A DNA stretch of 64,000 nt from Rhizobiaceae bacterium. GTDB taxonomy: Bacteria; Pseudomonadota; Alphaproteobacteria; Rhizobiales; Rhizobiaceae. Shown piece after piece: positions 44,375 through 55,222 of this stretch. Numbering within the stretch: position 1 is the stretch's first letter; each line of letters opens with the position of its first letter. A model generated the notes under the pieces. It was not told the origin of the DNA and did not search any database. It saw nothing but the letters and a program-made list of their open reading frames with translations. Location of the stretch: NCBI GenBank assembly GCA_028279875.1, contig JANQMU010000054.1, positions 20,321 through 84,320 on the forward strand, read 5' to 3'. Both the position numbers and the translations under genes were made by a program.

Positions 44375-45159
44375 TGCGACGGATTCGACTGCCTGCCATG
44401 CTGATCCTTTTTGCGGGCCTTGGTTTCTGGGCGATCGGCTACGGGTTGGACCCCCACGCCGTCGACCTGTCGAACCGGCTCGCCGGGCCCTCCACTGAGC
44501 ACCCCCTCGGGACCGATCATTTAGGGCGCGATCTGGCGAGCCGCCTGATCTGGGGTGCTGTACCGTCGCTTGTGGCGATTGCCATTGTTTTGACCGGCGG
44601 TCTCAGCCTCGGAATTGTCGGGGGCGGGATGATTGCGCTCGGGCCGCCCGGATTGCGCGGGGCGGTGAAATGGCTTGCGGAGACGGCGCTGGCGGTCCCC
44701 ACTCTGGTGACTGCCCTGGTCCTCTCGGCGGTCTTTGGCGCCAGCCCCCTTACCGTGGCGTTGGCGCTTCTCGCAACGAGCTGGGCTCCCTACGCACTCA
44801 CGGTCGCCGCGCTCTTTGACCGGATACGCGGGGAGCCGTACTGGCGGGCGAGTGAGGCACTCGGCGTGCGGACGGCGACGGCGGTGCAACGGCACATGCT
44901 GCCCAATGCGTGGCCCGCCCTTGGTGCCTTGGCCGGGGCCGATGCGGGGCGTGCGGTCATCCTCGTGGCCTCTCTCGGTTTCATCGGACTTTCGGCGGAT
45001 ACGGGGCGGCCGGAATGGGGCGGTATGATTCATGAATACCGAATGTTCCTTTTCACCGAACCACGCCTCATCCTCGCGCCGATTGTCGCCTGTACCCTGG
45101 TTTGCGTCCTGCTTCACGGGGCGCTCGACCCCTCGGGAAGGCGGGGGTCGCGGCTATGA
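44374..45159 (+). CDS. ABC transporter permease (DppC/OppC family)
   Basis: 261-residue permease. HPLGTDHLGRDLASRLIWGAVPSL is the canonical DppC start of the transmembrane domain; the EAA loop is YWRASEALGVRTATAVQRHMLPNA. About five to six membrane helices. It lies directly behind the DppB-like gene. The next ATG (45155) opens only 10 codons before TAG, so no ATPase gene follows, unlike the usual operon of this family. Confidence 0.9.
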   Translation: MRRIRLPAMLILFAGLGFWAIGYGLDPHAVDLSNRLAGPSTEHPLGTDHLGRDLASRLIWGAVPSLVAIAIVLTGGLSLGIVGGGMIALGPPGLRGAVKWLAETALAVPTLVTALVLSAVFGASPLTVALALLATSWAPYALTVAALFDRIRGEPYWRASEALGVRTATAVQRHMLPNAWPALGALAGADAGRAVILVASLGFIGLSADTGRPEWGGMIHEYRMFLFTEPRLILAPIVACTLVCVLLHGALDPSGRRGSRL

Positions 45160-45384
45160 AAACGAGAGGCCGCCATGGGACTTTGTAGCGAAGAGACCCG
45201 GTTCCGATTACTTCACGCGTTGGGGACAGACGTCACATGTCGAAGTTCATAAATGACGATCCAACCACGGCCCGGTGATGGGAGGCTCATGCCGTCGACT
45301 ATGCACGCCTGTCCGATCGCGCGTCGCCTGTAACGAAGCATTTGTGTGCAGTATCGCGACTCGTCAAAGCCTGGCGTTCCGCGA
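45160..45384. other. 225-bp gap where the importer ATPase gene would be expected
   Basis: No gene. A 10-codon frame beginning ATG-AAA-ACG overlaps the permease stop and ends at TAG, which could be the start of a lost ATPase gene, but no Walker motifs or other ATPase remnants are visible on either strand before the convergent folE gene ends at 45385. Confidence 0.5.
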
Positions 45385-46023
45385 TTATCCAGGCCCTCTG
45401 CCCGACATGGAGATGGAAGACAGAAAGTCCCTTCGAAGCTCCGCATCTGTCTGGAATTCGCCAAGAAGCCGCCTGGTCACCATGCTGACACCTGGCTTTT
45501 TGATGCCTCGGGTGGTCATGCACATGTGGGCAGCTTCCACAATGACAGCAACGCCGCGGGGCTCAAGCACGCTCTGTATGGTGTCGGCAATCTGTGAAGT
45601 CAGAGTCTCCTGGATCTGGAGACGCTTGGCATAAGCCTCTACGACACGGGCGATTTTGCTGATCCCGACGACGCGCTTTGCCGGAAGATAGGCCACATGC
45701 ACCTTGCCGATGATCGGCACGATGTGATGTTCGCAATGCGATTCCAACCGCATGTCGCGGAGCAAGATCATGTCGTCATAATCATTCGTCTCTTCGAACG
45801 TGCGGGCGAGCAGCTCTGCCGGATCGGTTTTGTAGCCCTCGAAGAACTCCTCATAGGCGCGGACAACGCGGGCCGGTGTGTCGATCAGTCCCTCCCGGTC
45901 CGGATCGTCGCCGCTCCATTCGAGTAGAAGGCGAACGGCCGCCTCGGCGTCAGCACGCGTAGGGCGGTGCCCTTGCGATTTTTGGTTCCGTGTCATGGCC
46001 GCAGCATTCGCAGCATAGGTCAT
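45385..46023 (-). CDS. folE: GTP cyclohydrolase I (type IA)
   Basis: 212-residue folate and pterin pathway enzyme, converting GTP to dihydroneopterin triphosphate. The zinc ligands are Cys97 and His100 in ESHCEHH and Cys168 in AAHMCMT, the same 71-residue spacing as Cys110 and Cys181 in E. coli. So this is the zinc-dependent IA type, not the Zur-controlled zinc-independent FolE2. The ATG at 46023 has GGAG upstream; the earlier ATG at 46065 lies inside the Zur box and is rejected. A Zur box precedes it. Confidence 0.94.
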   Translation of the reverse strand: MTYAANAAAMTRNQKSQGHRPTRADAEAAVRLLLEWSGDDPDREGLIDTPARVVRAYEEFFEGYKTDPAELLARTFEETNDYDDMILLRDMRLESHCEHHIVPIIGKVHVAYLPAKRVVGISKIARVVEAYAKRLQIQETLTSQIADTIQSVLEPRGVAVIVEAAHMCMTTRGIKKPGVSMVTRRLLGEFQTDAELRRDFLSSISMSGRGPG

Positions 46024-46058
46024 TATGATCGAACTCCAGTGGTTATTGCGTCCATAGG

Positions 46059-46080
46059 GATGCAACGTTATAACATTTCA
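46059..46080. promoter_or_regulatory. Zur box upstream of folE
   Basis: GATGCAACGTTATAACATTT, 36 bp upstream of the folE ATG. The core GTTATAAC is palindromic with 8 of 10 arm positions symmetric. It matches the site at 41456-41478 at all but a few positions. Confidence 0.85.
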
Positions 46081-46172
46081 GTCAATCCGCCGATTTGTTC
46101 GCGAGTCTAGCCCATGTCTGCCCCATTGACGCGATCGGATCGCGCTCGATTTTGACGGCAATGTTCCTGCGA

Positions 46173-46444
46173 CTAGGCTGTGGTGACCCTTTAACTTATG
46201 TGCCGGTTTGTCCGGATTTGTTCAGGATTGGTTTGCGAGGAGGAAGGACATGCTGGTGCATATTCGACGACGAGCGGGCCGATCATGGGCAAATCCGGTC
46301 AAATCCCTTCGGGACGAGGCACACTTCGCCCCTGGACATCGTTGCGAAATGCTTGAAGTGGCCGACACTACGGCGCATTTCGCGCCTTGCCAGGAACGAA
46401 GTGTGCCACGCCGGCGCATAAGTGAAATGGTCACCACAGCCTAG
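46173..46444. mobile_element. MITE-like non-autonomous element, 272 bp
   Basis: 28-bp terminal inverted repeats: 46173-46200 (begins CTAGGCTGTGGTGACC) and 46417-46444 (ends GGTCACCACAGCCTAG), 26 of 28 positions matching. Both ends carry CTAG, which may be a 4-bp or 2-bp (TA) target duplication. No transposase is encoded: the 78-codon frame inside (46208-46444) has no transposase features. It lies between the folE promoter and rlmN, 27 bp before the rlmN ATG. The IR style resembles IS5/IS630-group ends, but the family cannot be named from sequence alone. Confidence 0.85.
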
Positions 46445-46471
46445 CCTGTTTTATCGGAAAGATCCCGCTCC

Positions 46472-47710
46472 ATGGCCCTGTCGATAGATCTGAAAGACAT
46501 CCGGCATCGCGATGCACTGTCGGCCCGGCATCCGGCCGATGATGGCGGGCGGCCGTCGCTCATCGGCATGGATCGCGAGGAACTGGCCACCGCCGTCCGC
46601 GCCGCCGGTGTCCCTGAGCGGCAGGTCAGGATGCGGGTTCAGCAGCTCTGGCACTGGCTCTATGTCCGCGGTGTCTCCGATTTCAACGATATGGCCAATG
46701 TGTCGAAGGCGTTGCGCGCCGAGCTTGCCGAGCGCTTTACCATTGCCCGGCCGCGGATCGTCGATGAACAGATATCGCAGGACGGCACCCGCAAATGGCT
46801 GTTGCAGTTTCCCCCGCGCGGCGCCGGAAAGCCGGTCGAGATCGAAACTGTCTACATCCCCGAGGATGGCCGGGGCACGCTGTGCATCTCCAGCCAGGTC
46901 GGCTGCACGCTGACCTGCTCCTTCTGCCATACCGGCACCCAGAAACTGGTCCGCAACCTGACCGCCGACGAAATCCTGTCGCAGCTTCTGCTCGCCCGCG
47001 ACCGGCTTGGCGACTTCCCCTTGAAGGACACGCCGCAGGGCGCGATCGTGCCCTCCGAAGGGCGCCGCATATCCAACATCGTCATGATGGGCATGGGCGA
47101 GCCGCTCTATAATTTCGACAATGTCAAAAAGGCGCTGCTCATCGCCACCGACAATGAGGGGCTGTCGCTGTCGCGCCGCCGCATCACCCTGTCGACCTCC
47201 GGCGTGGTGCCGGAGATTTACCGCACCGGCGAGGAAATCGGCGTCATGCTGGCGATTTCGCTGCATGCGGTGCGCGACGAACTTCGCGACGAACTCGTGC
47301 CGATCAACAAAAAATATCCGATTGCCGAACTGATGCAGGCCTGCCGTGACTATCGCGGCCTTTCGAACGCCCGCCGCATCACCTTTGAATATGTCATGCT
47401 GAAGGGCGTCAATGATTCGCTTGCCGACGCCCGCGAACTGGTGCGGCTGTTGAAGGGCATTCCCGCCAAGATCAACCTCATCCCGTTCAATCCCTGGCCC
47501 GGCAGCCGCTACCAGTGCTCCGACTGGGAACAGATCGAGGCCTTCGCCGATTTCGTCAACCGGGCCGGCTACGCGTCGCCCATCCGCACGCCGCGCGGCC
47601 GCGATATCCTGGCCGCCTGCGGGCAGCTCAAATCGGAATCGGAAAGGCTGCGGAAATCCGAACGTCTCGCCCTCGAGGCAATGATGATCGCCGGTCACGG
47701 CGAGGCCTGA
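46472..47710 (+). CDS. rlmN: Dual-specificity 23S rRNA A2503 / tRNA A37 C2-methyltransferase
   Basis: 412-residue radical SAM methyltransferase. The cluster motif is Cys145-x3-Cys149-x2-Cys152 ([12 protein letters not shown]). [47 protein letters not shown] and [16 protein letters not shown] are standard RlmN motifs, the last with the catalytic second cysteine region. ATG at 46472 follows GGAAAGA. Only 27 bp separate it from the MITE-like element, so its original promoter may have been displaced. Confidence 0.96.
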   Translation: MALSIDLKDIRHRDALSARHPADDGGRPSLIGMDREELATAVRAAGVPERQVRMRVQQLWHWLYVRGVSDFNDMANVSKALRAELAERFTIARPRIVDEQISQDGTRKWLLQFPPRGAGKPVEIETVYIPEDGRGTLCISSQVGCTLTCSFCHTGTQKLVRNLTADEILSQLLLARDRLGDFPLKDTPQGAIVPSEGRRISNIVMMGMGEPLYNFDNVKKALLIATDNEGLSLSRRRITLSTSGVVPEIYRTGEEIGVMLAISLHAVRDELRDELVPINKKYPIAELMQACRDYRGLSNARRITFEYVMLKGVNDSLADARELVRLLKGIPAKINLIPFNPWPGSRYQCSDWEQIEAFADFVNRAGYASPIRTPRGRDILAACGQLKSESERLRKSERLALEAMMIAGHGEA

Positions 47711-47713
47711 GCG

Positions 47714-48196
47714 ATGGATCGCCTGGCGCTTTTCTTCATCCGCATGGTGATGATCACGCTTGGCTTTGCCGTCTCGTCGATCGTTGCCGGCGTTGCGCTG
47801 GCGCTGCTGACGGAATTCATCACGCCCCACGAGGCCGGCCGGCTGGCGAGCGCCGGATTCGATTTCGGCCTCGTTATCGGTGCCCTGGGCCTGGCCAGCC
47901 TGGTCGGCTATGTCGCCTTCGTGCCCGCCATGCTGGTGATCTTCTATGCGGAGATCACCAAGCGCCGCGACTGGCTGTTCTATGCACTCGCCGGCGGCAT
48001 CATCGCCGCGGTCGCGCCCTTCCTCGCCGCCATCGTCGTGCAGCCCGCTGGCGGGTCCCGGTTTGATTTTGCGCTGATGGCGACCGCCGCCGGCATGATC
48101 GGTGGCCTGTCCTACTGGCTGGTCGCCGGGCGCAGCGCCGGCAACTGGCTGCCGGGCGCGGCGATGGTCAACGACCCTCGGTCAGAAGAATCCTGA
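47714..48196 (+). CDS. Conserved four-helix membrane protein, unknown function
   Basis: 160-residue protein with four hydrophobic segments: FFIRMVMITLGFAVSSIVAG, LVIGALGLASLVGYVAFVP, WLFYALAGGIIAAVAPFLAA and ATAAGMIGGLSYWLVAG. I do not recognise a named family. It begins 3 bp after rlmN, so it is probably co-transcribed. It overlaps the convergent LysE gene by 29 bp at the 3' ends. Confidence 0.75.
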   Translation: MDRLALFFIRMVMITLGFAVSSIVAGVALALLTEFITPHEAGRLASAGFDFGLVIGALGLASLVGYVAFVPAMLVIFYAEITKRRDWLFYALAGGIIAAVAPFLAAIVVQPAGGSRFDFALMATAAGMIGGLSYWLVAGRSAGNWLPGAAMVNDPRSEES

Positions 48197-48809
48197 CCGC
48201 GAAGGTCGAGAACACGCCGGCAAACACATAGTCGATCAGACGCATCACCCGCCTGTTGCGCCCGAGCCAGTGCGCCAGCCGGCCGGCGAGCAGCACCGTT
48301 GCGATGGCGATGGGAATCGCCAGAACACCCAAAAACAGCCCCAAAAACACCAGTTTTCCGGTGATATACGGATCGTCCGCCGAAACGAATTGCGGCAGGA
48401 ACGTCATGACGAACAGGACCACTTTCGGGTTGAGCAGATTGACGGCAAGGCCGTGGCTCCAATTGGCAAACAGGCTTCTGGCTTCGGCCCTCACAACCGT
48501 CGGCCGGAAGGTTGAGCCGCTGACGATCGCCTGGATCGCCAGCCACAGGAGATAGGCGGCGCCGCCGGCTTTCAGCACCAGAAACGCCACCGGGGACGCG
48601 ATCACCAGGGCCGACACGCCGATGGCGACCAGCAGCGTATGGATGACGATGCCGGTGGTGGTGCCGGCAACGCAGGCCAGCGCCGAAGTCCGCCCCTCCG
48701 ACAGCGCCCTGCCGACCCACAGCATCATATCCGGTCCCGGTGTCAGCGCCAGCAGCAGGGACGCGGCGGCAAATGCCAACAGAACGGGCAGGTCCGGAAC
48801 AAAGGGCAT
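48168..48809 (-). CDS. LysE family amino-acid exporter (RhtB-like)
   Basis: 213-residue inner-membrane exporter. SLLLALTPGPDMMLWVGRALSEGRTSALACVAG is the LysE/RhtB signature region (pattern: P-G-P-x-x-x-x-V-x-x-x-x-x-x-G), and GLAVNLLNPKVVLFVMTFLPQF the second hallmark. Six membrane helices. The ATG at 48809 is preferred over an upstream frame to 48908 because the first helix then starts where the family does. The 3' end overlaps the four-helix protein gene by 29 bp. Confidence 0.9.
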   Translation of the reverse strand: MPFVPDLPVLLAFAAASLLLALTPGPDMMLWVGRALSEGRTSALACVAGTTTGIVIHTLLVAIGVSALVIASPVAFLVLKAGGAAYLLWLAIQAIVSGSTFRPTVVRAEARSLFANWSHGLAVNLLNPKVVLFVMTFLPQFVSADDPYITGKLVFLGLFLGVLAIPIAIATVLLAGRLAHWLGRNRRVMRLIDYVFAGVFSTFAVRILLTEGR

Positions 48810-48913
48810 GGGTTCGTCGATCTCCAAGGGTGACAGGGTGTCCCGAACCCTATTTCGATCCGATGCCAAAATCAAAATGGCTGCTACAGCAGCGGCAAGA
48901 TAGCACATGGGCC

Positions 48914-48939
48914 TGTATCACGCGGGCTTGTATCACGCG
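48914..48939. repeat. Two 11-bp direct repeats upstream of argG
   Basis: TGTATCACGCG occurs at 48914-48924 and 48929-48939, 15 bp apart, about 75-100 bp upstream of the argG start. It could be a regulatory site for arginine genes, but two short copies may also be chance. Confidence 0.3.
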
Positions 48940-49014
48940 CCATTCCGACTACAGTGCCGCCGGTTTCACGCAAACGGGCTGCAATAGCCCGTGCACGATA
49001 CAATGGACACAGCA

Positions 49015-50229
<1,215 letters not shown>

Positions 50230-50370
50230 CGGGCGTGTTCAGCGCGCAAACAGATCCGAATCGTCTCCTGTGGCGTTTAATGACCCATAGGGATTGCGCC
50301 TGACCCTTGTATGCCGGTTTCGCGCTGCCTACATCGCCCTGTGATCATAAAAGTGTGGGGCTCACCTTGG

Positions 50371-52410
50371 ATGGAAACAGTCAACGATCACCTCTTCACC
50401 TGGAATGGTCACCACGGCCTCCCGGTCTTTTCAGAAATCAGCGATGACGATTTCGCGCCGGCCTTCACCGAAGCGCTTTCCCGCCATAACGGCGAGATCG
50501 CCGCCATAGCGGACAATCCGGAACCGGCGGATTTCGATAATACGATCGTCGCGCTGGAAAAGGCCGGAGACGAACTGTCACGGGTGTCGGCGATCTTCTG
50601 GAACCGTGCCGGCGCCCACAGCAATGACGCGATCCGCGCCCTCGAACGCGAGATTGCGCCCAAAATGGCCCGCCATTACTCGGCAATCGCCATGAACCGC
50701 GACCTGTTCAATCGCATCGACGCCATCTGGACGGCGCGCGACACGCTGAACCTCGATGCGGAGGCGCTGCGCGTTCTTGAAAAACACTGGAAGAACTTCG
50801 TGCGCGCCGGAGCGAAACTGGACGAGGACGACCAGAAGCGGCTGGCGGCCATCAATGAGGAACTGGCAAGCCTTGGCGCCCGCTTCAGCCAGAATGTCCT
50901 GGCCGACGAAACATCCTGGCACCTGCCGCTCTCCGCCGAGGAGGATCTGGCCGGGCTTCCCGGCTTTCTGCGCGATGCCATGGCCTCGGCGGCACGCGAA
51001 CGCGACCTCGAAGCACCCTATGCGGTTACCCTTTCGCGGTCGATCATCGAACCGTTTCTGACTTTTTCCGAAAGGCGGGACCTGCGCGAACATGCCTTCA
51101 CCGCGTGGATTTCGCGCGGCGAAAATGGCGGCGAGACCGACAATGTCGACACGGTCGGACGGGTGCTGGCGCTGCGCGGCGAAAAGGCAAAACTGCTCGG
51201 CTACGACAATTTCGCCGCCTACAAGCTCGATGACACGATGGCAAAGACCCCTGAGGCCGTCGACGCCTTGCTGATGAAGGTGTGGGACCGGGCGGTGATG
51301 CGCGCTCGCAAGGAAGAGGACGCCATTGCCGGACTGATCGCCGAGGAGGGCAAGAATCACCCGGTCGCGCCCTGGGACTGGCGGCACTATTCGGAAAAAC
51401 TGCGCGGCCGCCAGTTCGATTTTTCCGAAGCCGAACTCAAGCCCTATTTGCAGCTTGAAAACATCATTTCGGCCTGTTTCGCCGTGGCCAATCGCCTGTT
51501 CGGGTTGACGGCGACCGAGCGCAAGGACCTCGAAGCCTACCACCCGGATGCCCGAATCTACGAAATCCGTAACGGCGACGGCCACCTGATCGGGCTGTTT
51601 CTGGGCGACTATTTTGCTCGCCAGTCGAAGCGCTCCGGCGCCTGGATGAGCGGGTTTCAGGAACAGCACCGGCTGGATGGCGGGCAGATCCCGATTGTCT
51701 ACAATGTGATGAATTTCGCCAAGCCGTCTGAGGGCAAGCCGGCGCTGCTGTCGCTGGATGACGCACGCACCCTGTTCCATGAATTCGGCCACGCACTGCA
51801 CGGCCTTCTGTCCGATGTCGACCATCCCTCCGTGTCGGGCACCTCGGTCGCGCGGGATTTCGTCGAACTGCCCTCGCAGCTTTTTGAACACTGGCTGACC
51901 GTGCCGGACGTGCTGCAGGAATTTGCGGTCCATCACGAGACCGGCGAGACGATCCCCCGCGATCTGCTCGACAAAGTCCTGGCGGCCCGCAACTTCAATG
52001 CCGGCTTCGCGGCCATCGAATACACCGCCTCGGCACTGGTCGACATGGCCTTCCACACCGCCGCAACACCCGCCGACCCGCTGGCCTTTGAAAACGACAA
52101 GCTCACCGAACTCGGCATGCCGGAGGCCATCGTCATGCGGCACCGGACCCCGCATTTCCTGCATGTCTTCTCCGGCGACGGATATTCGGCCGGCTATTAC
52201 TCCTATATGTGGTCGGAGGTTCTCGACGCCGATGCCTTCAATGCCTTCGAGGAAACCGGCGATGTGTTTCATCCCGACACCGCCACCCGGCTTCACGACC
52301 ATATCTATTCGGCCGGCGGCAGTGTCGATCCGGAGGATACCTATCGGGCGTTTCGCGGCAAGCTGCCCGATGCCACGGCGATGCTGAAGAAGAAGGGCCT
52401 GATGGCCTGA
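50371..52410 (+). CDS. M3 family oligopeptidase (dipeptidyl carboxypeptidase / oligopeptidase A)
   Basis: 679-residue soluble zinc peptidase that degrades oligopeptides in the cytoplasm. The zinc motif HEFGH is near residues 470-474 with the third ligand Glu in FVELPSQLFEHW about 25 residues later. IPIVYNVMNFAKP and YSAGYYSYMWSEVLDADAF are M3 landmarks. No signal peptide, so cytoplasmic. ATG at 50371 is preferred; the frame extends to 50311. It is followed by typA after 123 bp. Confidence 0.95.
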   Translation: METVNDHLFTWNGHHGLPVFSEISDDDFAPAFTEALSRHNGEIAAIADNPEPADFDNTIVALEKAGDELSRVSAIFWNRAGAHSNDAIRALEREIAPKMARHYSAIAMNRDLFNRIDAIWTARDTLNLDAEALRVLEKHWKNFVRAGAKLDEDDQKRLAAINEELASLGARFSQNVLADETSWHLPLSAEEDLAGLPGFLRDAMASAARERDLEAPYAVTLSRSIIEPFLTFSERRDLREHAFTAWISRGENGGETDNVDTVGRVLALRGEKAKLLGYDNFAAYKLDDTMAKTPEAVDALLMKVWDRAVMRARKEEDAIAGLIAEEGKNHPVAPWDWRHYSEKLRGRQFDFSEAELKPYLQLENIISACFAVANRLFGLTATERKDLEAYHPDARIYEIRNGDGHLIGLFLGDYFARQSKRSGAWMSGFQEQHRLDGGQIPIVYNVMNFAKPSEGKPALLSLDDARTLFHEFGHALHGLLSDVDHPSVSGTSVARDFVELPSQLFEHWLTVPDVLQEFAVHHETGETIPRDLLDKVLAARNFNAGFAAIEYTASALVDMAFHTAATPADPLAFENDKLTELGMPEAIVMRHRTPHFLHVFSGDGYSAGYYSYMWSEVLDADAFNAFEETGDVFHPDTATRLHDHIYSAGGSVDPEDTYRAFRGKLPDATAMLKKKGLMA

Positions 52411-52533
52411 CCGCCCCGGGGGCGAGGCAAATCGGCACCGCCCTCTTTCGCAACTGCACAAAACCCTGTATGAGCGCAGCAAACGGCCGGCGCCAGCCAC
52501 GCATCGAGCGCACCAAAGATTCCAGGTAGCACC

Positions 52534-54363
52534 ATGACCATTCGCAATATCGCGATCATCGCCCATGTCGATCATGGGAAAACGACCCTTGTCGACGAAC
52601 TGCTCAAGCAGTCCGGCGCGTTCCGCGAGAATCAGCGCGTAGCCGAACGGGTGATGGATTCCAACGAGCTCGAAATCGAGCGCGGCATCACCATCCTCGC
52701 CAAGGCGACATCGGTGGTCTGGAACGATGTCCGCATCAATATCGTCGACACACCGGGCCATGCGGATTTCGGCGGCGAGGTCGAACGCATCCTCAGCATG
52801 GTCGACGGCGCCATCGTTCTGGTCGACGCGGCCGAGGGGCCGATGCCGCAAACCAAATTCGTCGTCGGCAAGGCCCTCAAGGTCGGCCTCAAGCCGATCG
52901 TCGCCGTCAACAAGATCGACCGGCCCGATGCCCGTGCACAGGAGGTCGTCAACGAGGTCTTCGATCTGTTCGCCGCCCTCGACGCCGACGACGAACAGCT
53001 CGACTTTCCGATCCTCTACGGATCCGGGCGCGACGGCTGGATGAATGATGACCCTGAGGGTCCGGGCGACACCGGCCTCGCACCGCTCTTCGACCTGGTG
53101 CTGCGGCACGTGCCGGAACCGGCGGTCGGCGACGGGCCGTTCCGCATGATCGGCACCATTCTGGAAGCCAATCCCTATCTCGGGCGCATCGTCACCGGCC
53201 GCATTGAATCGGGCACCGTCCGGCCCAACCAGGCCGTCAAGGTGATGGACCGCGACGGCAAGCCGCTCGAACAGGGCCGCATATCCAAAATCCTCGCCTT
53301 TCGCGGCATTGAACGCCAGCCCATCGAGGAAGGCCGGGCGGGCGACATCGTCGCCATTGCCGGCCTGACCAGGGGCACCGTTGCCGACACGTTCTGCGCG
53401 CCGGAGGTTTCAGAGCCGCTGACCGCCCAGCCGATCGATCCCCCGACCGTGACGATGTCGTTCATCGTCAATGATTCGCCGCTCGCCGGAACCGAAGGGA
53501 CCAAGGTCACCAGCCGCGTCATTCGCGACCGCCTCTGGAAGGAGGCGGAAGGCAATGTCGCTCTGAAGATCGAGGAAGCCGAAGACAGGGATTCGTTCCA
53601 TGTCTCCGGGCGCGGCGAATTGCAGCTTGCGGTACTGATCGAGACCATGCGCCGCGAGGGTTTCGAACTTGCCGTATCCAGACCGCGCGTGGTGATGAAA
53701 AAGGGCGATGGCGGTGTGCTTCTCGAGCCGGTGGAGGAAGTCGTCATCGACGTCGATGACGAGCACTCCGGCGTCGTCGTACAGAAGCTCTCCGCCCGCA
53801 AGGCCGAAATGGTGGAATTGCGCCCGTCGGGCGGCGACCGCGTGCGCCTGGTCTTCCACGCACCGACGCGCGGCCTGATCGGCTACCAGTCCGAATTGCT
53901 GACCGACACGCGCGGCACGGCCGACATGAACCGGCTGTTCCACGGCTACCAGCCCTATCGGGGCGAAATCGGCGGACGGGTCAATGGCGTTCTGCTGGCC
54001 AACGAAGCCGGTGAATCCGTCGCCTATGCCCTGTTCAACCTGGAAGACCGGGGTCCGATGATCATCGACGCCGGCGAAAAGGTCTATGCCGGCATGATCA
54101 TCGGCATTCACACCCGCGACAACGATCTTGAGGTCAATGTCCTCAAGGGCAAGAAACTGACCAATATACGGGCCTCCGGCAAGGATGAGGCTGTCAAGCT
54201 GACACCGCCGGTCCGCATGTCACTGGAACAGGCCCTGTCCTGGATACAGGATGACGAGCTGGTCGAGGTGACGCCGAAGTCCATCCGCCTGCGCAAGCTC
54301 CATCTCGATACACACGAACGCAAGCGATTCGAGAAGACGCGCACCGCCGCCATCGCCTCCTGA
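52534..54363 (+). CDS. typA: Translational GTPase TypA/BipA
   Basis: 609-residue ribosome-associated GTPase with roles in stress and ribosome assembly. G1 AHVDHGKTT (residues 10-18), the effector loop [16 protein letters not shown]3 [12 protein letters not shown]4 NKID, then the EF-G-like domains II, III and V and the BipA-specific C-terminal domain ([11 protein letters not shown], the BipA basic loop region). ATG at 52534 starts [10 protein letters not shown], the family start. All GTPase residues are intact. Confidence 0.97.
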   Translation: MTIRNIAIIAHVDHGKTTLVDELLKQSGAFRENQRVAERVMDSNELEIERGITILAKATSVVWNDVRINIVDTPGHADFGGEVERILSMVDGAIVLVDAAEGPMPQTKFVVGKALKVGLKPIVAVNKIDRPDARAQEVVNEVFDLFAALDADDEQLDFPILYGSGRDGWMNDDPEGPGDTGLAPLFDLVLRHVPEPAVGDGPFRMIGTILEANPYLGRIVTGRIESGTVRPNQAVKVMDRDGKPLEQGRISKILAFRGIERQPIEEGRAGDIVAIAGLTRGTVADTFCAPEVSEPLTAQPIDPPTVTMSFIVNDSPLAGTEGTKVTSRVIRDRLWKEAEGNVALKIEEAEDRDSFHVSGRGELQLAVLIETMRREGFELAVSRPRVVMKKGDGGVLLEPVEEVVIDVDDEHSGVVVQKLSARKAEMVELRPSGGDRVRLVFHAPTRGLIGYQSELLTDTRGTADMNRLFHGYQPYRGEIGGRVNGVLLANEAGESVAYALFNLEDRGPMIIDAGEKVYAGMIIGIHTRDNDLEVNVLKGKKLTNIRASGKDEAVKLTPPVRMSLEQALSWIQDDELVEVTPKSIRLRKLHLDTHERKRFEKTRTAAIAS

Positions 54364-54517
54364 CATCTTTGCGACACTTTGCACCTTATCGGCCTTGCCT
54401 GACCAGTTAACAAAGAGTTAATCTACCGCCTCAGGTGGGAATTTAACCTGTGGGTACAGTGCCGATAGGGGCCGTGGACCGCTTCGCGTTTCAGGGCCGA
54501 ACGGTTAGGATTCAGGC

Positions 54518-55024
54518 ATGACGACGCTGGCGGTAGATGTACGACGTGCGGAGCCCGATGATGCAGTGGCCATCTCGGAGACCCATCGTGCGGCCTGGCA
54601 GCACGCCTATTCCGGCGTCATCCCCTACCGGACCCTGCTGTCGATGATCGAGCGCCGCAGCCATCAATGGTGGCAGCGGGCGATTCGCGGCTCGACCAGC
54701 ATCCTGGTGCTCGATGTCGGCGGAACCATTGCCGGTTACGCCACGCTGGGGCTGAACCGGGCGCGATCGCTGCCGCAGGAAGGCGAGATCTACGAGCTTT
54801 ATCTCAGGCCCGAATATCAGGGGATCGGGCTGGGCAGTCGCCTGTTCCGGGAAGCGAAGCGCCTGCTGGTCTCGCTCGGCTGCAAGGGCCTGGTGGTCTG
54901 GTCGCTGGCCGACAATGACCGGGCGGTCGAATTCTACCTGCGCCTCGGCGGCGCGGACATTGCCGAGGGCGCAGAGAATTTCGACGCGCGTCGACTGAAG
55001 AAGATCGCCTTCGTCTGGCCCTGA
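54518..55024 (+). CDS. GNAT family N-acetyltransferase
   Basis: 168-residue acetyltransferase. IYELYLRPEYQGIGLGSRLFREAKRL carries the acetyl-CoA motif (Q-G-I-G-L-G), and VVWSLADNDRAVEFYLRLGG is the standard C-terminal strand and helix. DAVAISETHRAAWQHAYSGVIP opens with the usual N-terminal helix. Substrate unknown. It begins 154 bp after typA on the same strand, and ppa lies 198 bp further. Confidence 0.88.
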   Translation: MTTLAVDVRRAEPDDAVAISETHRAAWQHAYSGVIPYRTLLSMIERRSHQWWQRAIRGSTSILVLDVGGTIAGYATLGLNRARSLPQEGEIYELYLRPEYQGIGLGSRLFREAKRLLVSLGCKGLVVWSLADNDRAVEFYLRLGGADIAEGAENFDARRLKKIAFVWP

Positions 55025-55222
55025 ACCTGTTCTTTCTGCGGCGGATAATAACGCCAAGGAATTCTCCGGAAACCAGTGCAAGATCACCGCCACCGGATGG
55101 CCGTCGTCATCGATCCTCCTGTCGCCGGCTGTTGGTCGAAAGACGTGTTGCACGTTGCCGGGCAACAGGCTATCTCCGCAGCCATTCCGAAAGGTCGGGC
55201 CCGGTCAAAAACAGGATTGGTC

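Noticed and set aside
45385..46065. Longer folE with start at 46065
   Set aside because: That start codon lies inside the Zur box; ATG 46023 has a Shine-Dalgarno sequence and matches the family's length.
46208..46444. 78-codon frame inside the MITE-like element
   Set aside because: No transposase features and it ends in the terminal repeat; the element is best read as non-autonomous.
46451..47830. 459-codon open frame on the minus strand over rlmN, and a 404-codon one over argG (48949-50163)
   Set aside because: Both are antisense to genes with complete catalytic motifs and show no protein family features.
50578..53109. 843-codon open frame on the minus strand
   Set aside because: Antisense shadow of the M3 peptidase and typA, whose motifs are clear on the plus strand; it is a product of GC-rich codon bias.
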